Shown here piece after piece: positions 16,769 through 22,482 of a stretch of 22,482 nt of DNA (the stretch's first letter is position 1; the number at the start of each line of letters is the position of its first letter). The notes below the pieces were generated by a model, which searched no databases, had not been told where the DNA came from, and worked only from the letters and a program-made list of their open reading frames with translations. Both the position numbers and the translations under genes were made by a program. Source of the DNA: a virus; IMG/VR virus record IMGVR_UViG_3300031851_000210, positions 1 to 22,482 of that record. One strand, given 5' to 3'.

Positions 16769-17044
16769 ATGACAACATGCAGATTAGGAATAGATATGGC
16801 AGGCGGTGGCTTAATTATGGGCCCAGGAGCACCTTCAGTAATAGTTAATAATGCACCAATTAGTACAATTAATGACGGCATAGCAACACACGGAGAAGCA
16901 CCTCATACCTCAGGTAGTAGTCTTATAACAACCGGTAGCGGTACAGTTAAAGCAGAAAATAAATTTGTTTCTATTGCTCCAGGTGTTGTAAGTTGCGGTC
17001 ATACTTTAGCACCAGGATCAACCACAGTCATAACAGGACTGTAA
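16769..17044 (+). CDS. PAAR-domain tail spike tip protein (T4 gp5.4-like)
   Basis: A 91-residue protein matching the size and composition of PAAR-repeat proteins, which form the sharp metal-binding cone on the membrane-piercing spike of contractile tails (gp5.4 in T4). The sequence is built of short Gly/Ala/Pro/Ile-rich strands, with SVIVNNAPISTINDGIATHG, THGEAPHTSGSSLITTGSGT and SCGHTLAPGSTTVITGL. C5, H53, H59, C82 and H84 are candidate metal ligands at the tip. It lacks a C-terminal effector extension, so it is a plain spike tip. Late expression is implied by the octamer directly upstream. The radical SAM gene starts 1 nt after its stop. Confidence 0.85.
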   Translation: MTTCRLGIDMAGGGLIMGPGAPSVIVNNAPISTINDGIATHGEAPHTSGSSLITTGSGTVKAENKFVSIAPGVVSCGHTLAPGSTTVITGL

Positions 17045-17045
17045 A

Positions 17046-18068
17046 ATGCCCAATCTCGTCTCAGTACGAGGCCCCCATGCTCGAGGCCCTATGGACAATA
17101 TTAGAGTCCAATGGAATATGGGTAACTCATGTAACTACGAATGTGAATACTGCCCTAGTATATTACACGATGGTTCCAAGCCATGGCTACCCTTAGAGTC
17201 CTATTTAACGACCATAGAGCGTCTATCACAGCATTACAACAACTTGGGTAAACGTGTGGACTTTGAATTAATAGGTGGAGAAGTTACAGTTATCCCCGGA
17301 TTTGAAGATATTATACGAAAAATAAGCGAATACAATACACATAACGTTGTCTTTACAAATGGTAGTAGAACAGTTAAATGGTGGAGTAAAGCAAAACATT
17401 ATATGGACGGTGTGGTATTAACATTTCATCCAGACTCACAAGATAAGCAACATATAATAGATGTTATAAATGAAATAAAAGATCATGTTACAATAGATAT
17501 TAACATTGCTGGTATAGGTGGCCATGTACAAGATCTAGGAGATTTTGTAGAAGAATTAAGAGTATTATTTTTAGACTGTGAACATAATAGATATGATAAT
17601 GTAAGTATATGTGTTAAAACTATGTATAAGAAGCTCTTAGGCGCTCACAGTAAGCAAGAAACATACTGGAACTATACAGATCTAGAACTAGAAGTACTAC
17701 AACGTCCTGGAATAAAACCAATGCCTCCAGTAGAACCAATAGAACATGTAGAAGAACATGAGCCACAAGAGCATGTAGAAGATACTTCCTGGATGACAGA
17801 ATTTTTATACGATGACGGAACAGCAAAGTATGTACAAAGCCATCAAATAATTAATCAACGTTTGAATGCATTCAAAGATATGAAATGCCACTTAGGATTT
17901 GAAAGTTTAAATATAGATGCTACAGGAGAGATGTATAGTAGTTGGTGTGGTGCTGTAAACTTTGGTAATATAAGCAATCCTGATTGGAGTCTACCTGCTA
18001 GTGAAGTTTCTTGTCCTTTTGAATATTGTAATAATATATCAGATATTGCTATTACTAAGACTGCTTAG
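17046..18068 (+). CDS. Radical SAM protein with C-terminal SPASM/twitch-like cysteines
   Basis: A 340-residue protein. NSCNYECEYCPS carries the CxxxCxxC motif (C29, C33, C36) that binds the [4Fe-4S] cluster cleaving S-adenosylmethionine. IGGEVTVIP (GGE at 77-79) and VVFTNGSR (102-108) are the usual SAM-contact and strand motifs of the partial TIM barrel. The C-terminal region has LNIDATGEMYSSWCG and further cysteines (C281, C301, C323, C328), as in proteins with an auxiliary SPASM/twitch cluster, many of which modify peptides or carry out sugar chemistry. A His/Glu/Pro-rich insert (PVEPIEHVEEHEPQEHVE) separates the halves. It starts 1 nt after the PAAR stop, so it is probably expressed with it. 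Its stop overlaps the converging minus-strand gene by 4 nt. The substrate is unknown. Confidence 0.85.
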   Translation: MPNLVSVRGPHARGPMDNIRVQWNMGNSCNYECEYCPSILHDGSKPWLPLESYLTTIERLSQHYNNLGKRVDFELIGGEVTVIPGFEDIIRKISEYNTHNVVFTNGSRTVKWWSKAKHYMDGVVLTFHPDSQDKQHIIDVINEIKDHVTIDINIAGIGGHVQDLGDFVEELRVLFLDCEHNRYDNVSICVKTMYKKLLGAHSKQETYWNYTDLELEVLQRPGIKPMPPVEPIEHVEEHEPQEHVEDTSWMTEFLYDDGTAKYVQSHQIINQRLNAFKDMKCHLGFESLNIDATGEMYSSWCGAVNFGNISNPDWSLPASEVSCPFEYCNNISDIAITKTA

Positions 18069-19153
18069 TTCCAATAGAACTTTTTAATATTCTTTTCTAA
18101 TGTACAATCTTCATGATTTTTACTAAAGTAAAATATATTTTTTAATAATACATTGTCCATAAATTGTGTATCTTTAACATGTTTACGGTGTCTATTATTT
18201 AAAAATCCGTTGAATGATTGTACAATATATTGTCGAGCTTTGTTATCCCAATCATTACATAAGCAATTATTAAATACTTCAAAACTTTCTCGGTTACAAA
18301 ATACATGTCCAGTAGAACTTATAAATACTTCGTTATTAAATTCTAAATCTAATTTGTAAATACTTGATTTATCTGGTACTTTAACATTAAAAATGTCCTG
18401 CCCTTGATCATTTTTTAAAAAATATCTTAAACTCATAAATCCTAATGTGGTACGATATAAATCTTTATGTTGTAAATTTAAATTACTATATGTTGCTATT
18501 GCTTCTGTAACATCATGTAAAAATTCATCTTGATACGGTAAATCATCACTTACATAAATTACATCATGTACCCATTTGCCTTTTACATTAAAAACATTTT
18601 TGACACCGTCTTCAAATGTAGTGCCTTTTGTAATTTTTATACTATTATTATTTTGCTTACATATTTTTAATAAAGGAAGTAAATCTATTAAATTATGTTG
18701 GTAACCAATAAATTCTATAATTGTTTTATTTTTTGTTTGTTTTAAAAAATTATGAATGCTATCCCAATCAATATTACTTACAACACTATTTGTATTGTTT
18801 TCTATACCGTAGGAAAAAAGATAGAAACTTACATTATTATCTAATAAATTTTGTACTAGATCTGTATTTAAATTACTACCATAAGTAAAAATCATACACT
18901 CAATATTTAATTCTTTACATAGTTTAGATAAGTTTACTATATTAGAGTACTCTAAAGAATCTCCATAAAAACTATTACAGAAAACTTTTTTAGGATTATT
19001 TTCTATAATAAATTCTTTTAGTAAATTAAAGTCACATTCCTGAATAGGATAATTACGTTTACCAATACGGCTACAAAACCATTGACCTTGGGGAGATAAA
19101 CTATTAAAAGTTTTAGTGTAAGATGTTAAATCTAAATATAATGTATCAATCAA
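18065..19153 (-). CDS. Radical-SAM-fold-like protein lacking CxxxCxxC (362 aa)
   Basis: The start is a TTG at 19153, 9 nt after the stop of the protease gene, with GAAAG right before it. The N-terminal region holds FCSRIGKRNYPIQEC (C27, C40) but no CxxxCxxC. Later motifs match radical SAM barrels: VFCNSFYGDSLEYS (57-70) in the GGE/GDP position and CMIFTYGSN (85-93) like the TNGS strand of the neighbouring radical SAM protein. Near the C-terminus, VFISSTGHVFCNRESF followed by CLCND resembles the twitch/SPASM stretch of the upstream protein. It looks like a diverged paralogue that has lost SAM cluster binding, perhaps a partner or substrate-recognition subunit (inference). The assignment to this fold is by eye. 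Confidence 0.7.
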   Translation of the reverse strand: MIDTLYLDLTSYTKTFNSLSPQGQWFCSRIGKRNYPIQECDFNLLKEFIIENNPKKVFCNSFYGDSLEYSNIVNLSKLCKELNIECMIFTYGSNLNTDLVQNLLDNNVSFYLFSYGIENNTNSVVSNIDWDSIHNFLKQTKNKTIIEFIGYQHNLIDLLPLLKICKQNNNSIKITKGTTFEDGVKNVFNVKGKWVHDVIYVSDDLPYQDEFLHDVTEAIATYSNLNLQHKDLYRTTLGFMSLRYFLKNDQGQDIFNVKVPDKSSIYKLDLEFNNEVFISSTGHVFCNRESFEVFNNCLCNDWDNKARQYIVQSFNGFLNNRHRKHVKDTQFMDNVLLKNIFYFSKNHEDCTLEKNIKKFYWN

Positions 19154-19162
19154 CTTTCAATA

Positions 19163-20752
19163 TTAAAATTTCGGTACATTAACGTTTTGGTTAGGCTGAA
19201 ACATTGGAGATAATTCATAGTTAATAGTTGTATTTAAATCATATTCTGTATTATCTGCATCATAGTAATAAGTGTTAATAGAACCTTCTAATTCACTTTC
19301 AGCAGTTTCATATAAACCTACAGTATACTCTTCAACGGAAAATATATCACCTATTTTACCTTTAACACCAAATGTATAAAATCCAGGAGCTCTATCAGCC
19401 GCAACACCAGAAGTGTCTAAAGTTAATATTCCTGTGTTTTTATCAAATGCCATCCAAGGTGATAAAGGACTAAAAGACAACACATCAACATTTGCGGCAC
19501 TTCCATTAATACCTAAATCTATAGTTGCTGTTTGTCCTCTTCTTACATTCCCCACAACACCTGAAGGTGTAGTAAATAATTGTGCAGATGCATCATCACC
19601 AGCAGAATCTAACTGTAATATAGCATAATGCATACCAGTAGTATCATGGAAACCGTGACCAGTTTGTTCTGATTCATCCATTGTTATCATGGTACTTCTT
19701 ATCTTACCTTCTGCAATTAATACTTCTTTAATTTTATTAGAATCAAATGTTGGATGTTTCTCAATAAATGCCGCAGTACCACCTGCAACTAATCCTGAGG
19801 AAAGACTTGTTCCGCTACCTGCTGAATAAACTGTATTAGAAATTGATACTGCATAACATACGTCTTGACCAATAGTTAAAATATCAACAGCGGCACCAAA
19901 GTTATTTAATGAGGTAGTAGCACTTCCGCCGTCCCATGCTGTATTTGTAAATTCTGTAATTTTATAGTTTCTGTCATGAGAACCAACAGTAATTATTTCT
20001 TCAATGCCTGCTGGTGAGAACGTATTTACATTTTCATTTTTATTACCAGCGGCCGCAACTACTACAACATTTGCCGCATTAAGTTCCATAACTTTAGAAT
20101 CTATTAAATCGTTTTGTGTAGTAATCCAAGGAGCACATAATACTTTAACATCTGTAGTGTCATTTGCATTATGATGAGCTAATATTTGACTAAATGCTGT
20201 TACAACATTACCAACTGAAGTTTCGCCTGCAACTGCATCATATAGTTTAACATTCATTAACTTGGCATCTTTTGCTGTACCAATGTTATCACCTATAATT
20301 AAAGAACCTACTGCTGTACCGTGACCTACATTATCATCGTAATCTGATCCATATGATGACCATAAATTAGTAATTGTTCCATTTGTAAATTCTTCATGAT
20401 TTGGATTAATACCGGAATCTAGTAGGTAAACAGTTTTACCATTGCCTGTATATGCTGGTACATAATCTGCATTATCTTGTACTGTACCATCTATAACATT
20501 TAATCTGTTATCAATATAGTCAAAGTGACTAGTATTTAATACTGATGCTTCTAATCCACTATTAGCATCTGTTAAAGAAGAATATTTTACACCAGACATT
20601 GCCGCTAACTGCTCAGCAGTAGCATCTATTTGGTATGTCATGTTCAAATCAAAGGTTGTGGTAACTGATGCTCCAGCATTTGTAATTGCCGTGGCCGCCG
20701 CCGTTGCATCTGCGTGGACACCTGCGTCCATTTCTACTATATAACTTGCCAT
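19163..20752 (-). CDS. Subtilisin-like serine protease (S8) with C-terminal beta domain
   Basis: A 529-residue protein with GGAG-type ribosome-binding site 10 nt before the ATG at 20752. The N-terminus MASYIVEMDAGVHADATAAA and onward to about residue 70 looks like an I9-type inhibitor propeptide. The catalytic triad is complete: D112 (YLLDSGINPNHEEF), H144 (GHGTAVGS), S315 (SAGSGTSLSSGLVAG), with oxyanion N237 (VVVAAAGNKNEN). The last 130 or so residues (LSFSPLSPWMAFDKNTGILT, TYYYDADNTEYDL) form an Ig/cadherin-like Asp-containing beta region. There is no signal peptide, so it acts in the cytoplasm or on the virion. A minus-strand late promoter lies 44 nt upstream of the start. Virion-associated maturation or surface-protein cleavage is likely (inference). 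Confidence 0.9.
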   Translation of the reverse strand: MASYIVEMDAGVHADATAAATAITNAGASVTTTFDLNMTYQIDATAEQLAAMSGVKYSSLTDANSGLEASVLNTSHFDYIDNRLNVIDGTVQDNADYVPAYTGNGKTVYLLDSGINPNHEEFTNGTITNLWSSYGSDYDDNVGHGTAVGSLIIGDNIGTAKDAKLMNVKLYDAVAGETSVGNVVTAFSQILAHHNANDTTDVKVLCAPWITTQNDLIDSKVMELNAANVVVVAAAGNKNENVNTFSPAGIEEIITVGSHDRNYKITEFTNTAWDGGSATTSLNNFGAAVDILTIGQDVCYAVSISNTVYSAGSGTSLSSGLVAGGTAAFIEKHPTFDSNKIKEVLIAEGKIRSTMITMDESEQTGHGFHDTTGMHYAILQLDSAGDDASAQLFTTPSGVVGNVRRGQTATIDLGINGSAANVDVLSFSPLSPWMAFDKNTGILTLDTSGVAADRAPGFYTFGVKGKIGDIFSVEEYTVGLYETAESELEGSINTYYYDADNTEYDLNTTINYELSPMFQPNQNVNVPKF

Positions 20753-20801
20753 TTTGTTTTAACTCCAGTAAATAGGTAATGTGATTGCTATTTTATATAA
20801 G

Positions 20802-20809
20802 TATTTATC
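20802..20809 (-). promoter_or_regulatory. T4-type late promoter octamer on minus strand (GATAAATA)
   Basis: Read on the minus strand, the bases are GATAAATA followed by C. Predicted +1 is near 20796, giving a leader of about 44 nt before the protease ATG, with GGAG (20763-20766) in it. It lies in the divergent 92-nt gap between the protease and the PP-loop gene. Confidence 0.6.
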
Positions 20810-20844
20810 ATATATTGAAGAAAAACAAATAGGATACTGATTTA

Positions 20845-21873
20845 ATGAAACATGATATAGGAGGCTTATCTTTAGACTTAGATAATTTATTATTTAAATT
20901 AAATTTAAATAATCCTGGTGATGATATAAAATTAGTAGATTTATGTATAGAAAAAATTAAAGAATATGAAAACCCTTTAGTATGTTTGAGCGGAGGATAC
21001 GATAGTCAATTTATGTGTCTACTTTTGAAACAAGCAGGCATAGAGTTTACCGCAGTAACATATGAAACTATGTGGGGTCTAAATGTTGTAAATTCTCCTG
21101 ATGCATATATGGCACAGAATTTTGCAAAGAAACATGATATACCCTTACAATTAATAAAATTAGACTTCAAAACATTTTTAGAATCAGAACAATACTTGGA
21201 ATATGCTATAAAGTATCATACAAGTAGTCCACAAATAGCATATCATTTATACTTCCTAGACCAAATAGATTATACAGATAGAAGTATAGTAATGGGAGGA
21301 GATATACCTAGATTTGCTTTGGATGAGGATACACAAGAAATAATTAGTATGATCCACAGTGACGGTGAGCTTTTTAGGACCACAATAATACCTTACAAAA
21401 TGTATGCAGAAGAAAACAATGTTAAAATGTGTAAAGATCTGCTATTTTATACCCCAGAATTATTTTATAAGTCTTTAGAAAATTTTGCAAATTTAGTAAA
21501 AAAACATAATGTTATAGGAACTATGGATGATACAACTACAGGTAATTACATAAAAGAATTATATTATAATAATATAACTGAAGAAGATTGTGAAACTAAC
21601 TTAATGTCTAATACAGGATTTGAAAATATTAAATTACATTTTATGAGCTTGTCAGGTGATTATGATGATTTTAATAACAAGTACAGAGCACCACTTATGT
21701 CTTTATTAGATAATTTTTATAAAAAAACATATGGTATAACATTTAATTATACCGGTTCTATTAGTCAAAAAATTTCAGGTTTTGATCAGATGGCTTTATT
21801 AATAGATGACTTGCAAGATTATTACGAAAATAATTCTATTAAACTTATCAAGCACTATAAATTAGAATTCTAA
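20845..21873 (+). CDS. PP-loop ATP pyrophosphatase (asparagine synthase C-domain-like)
   Basis: A 342-residue protein. LVCLSGGYDSQFMCLLL contains the SGGxDS PP-loop (S49-S54) of ATP pyrophosphatases, which adenylate a carboxyl or base and release pyrophosphate. It is followed by the second-strand region GIEFTAVTYETMWGLNVVNS and FAKKHDIPLQLIKLDF, as in asparagine synthase, QueC and related ligases. It lacks the CxxC zinc motifs of QueC and any N-terminal glutaminase domain, so it is not a full asparagine synthetase. A C-terminal part of some 150 residues (FKKTYGITFNYTGSISQ-like composition) is unassigned. AGGA lies 10 nt before the ATG. The substrate is unknown; amidation or ligation of a peptide or surface molecule is possible (inference). 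Confidence 0.8.
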   Translation: MKHDIGGLSLDLDNLLFKLNLNNPGDDIKLVDLCIEKIKEYENPLVCLSGGYDSQFMCLLLKQAGIEFTAVTYETMWGLNVVNSPDAYMAQNFAKKHDIPLQLIKLDFKTFLESEQYLEYAIKYHTSSPQIAYHLYFLDQIDYTDRSIVMGGDIPRFALDEDTQEIISMIHSDGELFRTTIIPYKMYAEENNVKMCKDLLFYTPELFYKSLENFANLVKKHNVIGTMDDTTTGNYIKELYYNNITEEDCETNLMSNTGFENIKLHFMSLSGDYDDFNNKYRAPLMSLLDNFYKKTYGITFNYTGSISQKISGFDQMALLIDDLQDYYENNSIKLIKHYKLEF

Positions 21874-21910
21874 AAAACAGACCCGTTTAGGCCCATTTAT
21901 TTAAAAGTTA

Positions 21911-21918
21911 TATAAATA
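21911..21918 (+). promoter_or_regulatory. T4-type late promoter, exact TATAAATA
   Basis: A perfect late octamer (within TTATATAAATAGGG) in the 89-nt gap between the PP-loop gene and the cytochrome module. Predicted +1 is near 21924, with a 39-nt leader before the ATG at 21963. It indicates that the cytochrome genes are phage late genes rather than host flanking DNA. Confidence 0.7.
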
Positions 21919-21962
21919 GGGTGTATAACATAATATAACTTAACTTTATATCAACCTCCAAC

Positions 21963-22085
21963 ATGATAAAATCGTTTTTTACATTATGGCTAGTCTGTTC
22001 CATCCAAATAGACAGCCAAAATTATGGCGCTCTTAGAAGTTTGAGGCAGATTATCGAAATGAAGATCTACCATGAGCCAACATAA
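21963..22085 (+). CDS. Small putative exported peptide (40 aa)
   Basis: The ATG at 21963 opens a frame of 40 codons beginning MIKSFFTLWLVCSIQIDSQN, with a basic residue, a hydrophobic core (FFTLWLVCSI) and a polar region, as in a Sec signal peptide, followed by NYGALRSLRQIIEMKIYHEP. There is no Shine-Dalgarno sequence; the leader sequence is ACCTCCAAC. It sits directly behind the exact late promoter and overlaps the next small gene by 14 nt. I do not recognise it. Real expression is supported by its position, but its size makes this uncertain. Confidence 0.45.
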   Translation: MIKSFFTLWLVCSIQIDSQNYGALRSLRQIIEMKIYHEPT

Positions 22086-22173
22086 AATTAATAACATAAA
22101 AGATAGACTAGAATTATTTACATTAACAGCAGTATTTGTTGTAAGCATTCTAGCACTTACACCAGGAACATAA
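22072..22173 (+). CDS. Small membrane protein (33 aa) before cytochrome c
   Basis: ATG at 22072 (GAAGA about 6 nt upstream) gives MSQHKINNIKDRLELF, followed by a single membrane segment (FTLTAVFVVSILALTPGT, residues 16-33). The layout of a short charged N-terminus and one membrane helix is like that of accessory microproteins of respiratory oxidases, and the next gene is a membrane-anchored cytochrome c starting 1 nt after its stop. The sequence is too short to assign a family. It is most likely co-translated with the cytochrome. A holin-like peptide is an alternative. Confidence 0.55.
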   Translation: MSQHKINNIKDRLELFTLTAVFVVSILALTPGT

Positions 22174-22174
22174 T

Positions 22175-22482
22175 ATGAGAGAATTAGGAATGACTTTAAT
22201 GGGCGTCTTAGCGATAGGAATTTTCTTTGTCGCAAAAGTATATCCTAATTTAGAATATACAGGAGCATCTAGCAACAGTAGTTGTACTGGACAATGTTAT
22301 GTAGATTATGTAGCACTTAACGGTACACCATCTGAGATAGAACAACGCAAACAAGCATTGGCTAACTTGGACGAGTTCAGCGACATCAGAAGTTTATGGG
22401 GCGGTTGTGCCGCATGTCATGGAGCAGAAGGACAAGGTATGGCAGTATTCCCTAAACTTGCAGGACAAAATAAAGACTACAT
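22175..22482 (+). CDS. Membrane-anchored cytochrome c (3' end missing)
   Basis: The ATG at 22175 has AGGA at 22164-22167 and follows the 33-aa gene by 1 nt; the frame runs off the right edge after 102 codons. Residues 4-23 (LGMTLMGVLAIGIFFVAKVY) form one membrane anchor. WGGCAACHGAEGQGMAVFPK contains the heme c motif CxxCH (C78, C81, H82) and the following FPKLAGQN typical of class I cytochromes c of the c4/c5/c553 or oxidase-subunit kind. The usual distal methionine ligand would lie past the edge. Between anchor and heme site is CTGQC (C37, C41), a possible disulfide or metal site. It should be exported and matured by the host's cytochrome c system and carry electrons at the inner membrane. 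Phage location is inferred from the upstream late promoter. Confidence 0.8.
   Translation, partial: MRELGMTLMGVLAIGIFFVAKVYPNLEYTGASSNSSCTGQCYVDYVALNGTPSEIEQRKQALANLDEFSDIRSLWGGCAACHGAEGQGMAVFPKLAGQNKDY

Noticed and set aside
20845-21873. PP-loop protein as QueC or full asparagine synthetase
   Set aside because: It lacks the QueC zinc-binding cysteines and the N-terminal glutaminase domain; only the PP-loop fold can be supported.
1-22482. Host chromosome fragment instead of phage
   Set aside because: The PAAR and fibre genes, ATAAATA late promoters and gene packing are phage-like; the cytochrome alone would fit a host but follows a perfect late octamer.

Overview
This window looks like part of the genome of a marine T4-like myovirus, of the kind that infects SAR11 or other marine alphaproteobacteria or cyanobacteria. 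The basis is: AT-rich DNA; genes packed with 1-14 nt overlaps or very short gaps; repeated T4-type late promoter octamers (ATAAATA core); a PAAR spike-tip protein; a tail-fibre-like protein with an Mtd-like N-terminus; class Ia ribonucleotide reductase genes nrdA and nrdB; and several proteins of a type common in marine T4-like phages. I saw no tRNA, rRNA, CRISPR or insertion sequence. Host and phage group are inference.

Layout. (1) 1-4286: a large protein cut by the left edge, with a PD-(D/E)XK-like motif near its C-terminus, coupled by an ATGA overlap to a protein with a Gly/Ala/Ser-rich segment, a run of eight lysines and a ParB-like domain. (2) 4314-6080: an SGNH-fold hydrolase-like protein and three small basic proteins in overlapping frames. 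(3) 6141-8151: three tightly linked genes, probably virion-related and of unknown exact role. (4) 8186-12043: a PD-(D/E)XK exonuclease, a 900-residue fibre-like protein and a small conserved-looking protein. (5) 12128-16415: nrdA, nrdB and a second SGNH-like protein in one tight operon behind sigma70-like promoters, interrupting the late genes. (6) 16446-18068: a possible Sm-fold protein, the PAAR protein and a radical SAM protein. (7) 18065-20752, minus strand: a radical-SAM-fold relative lacking the cluster-binding motif, and a subtilisin-like protease with its own minus-strand late promoter. (8) 20845-21873: a PP-loop ATP pyrophosphatase. (9) 21963-22482: a TATAAATA late promoter, two tiny membrane or exported peptides, and a membrane-anchored cytochrome c cut by the right edge.

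How the genes fit together. nrdAB should supply deoxynucleotides for phage replication and seem driven by host-type promoters. Most others sit behind late promoter octamers and are probably made late. In at least two and perhaps three cases the octamer is placed so that the predicted +1 is the A of the ATG, suggesting leaderless late mRNAs. The most unusual parts are the cytochrome c module, which suggests late tampering with host respiration, and the radical SAM / radical-SAM-like / S8 protease / PP-loop neighbourhood, which resembles a peptide- or surface-modifying toolkit. Both functional readings are inference from motifs and context.
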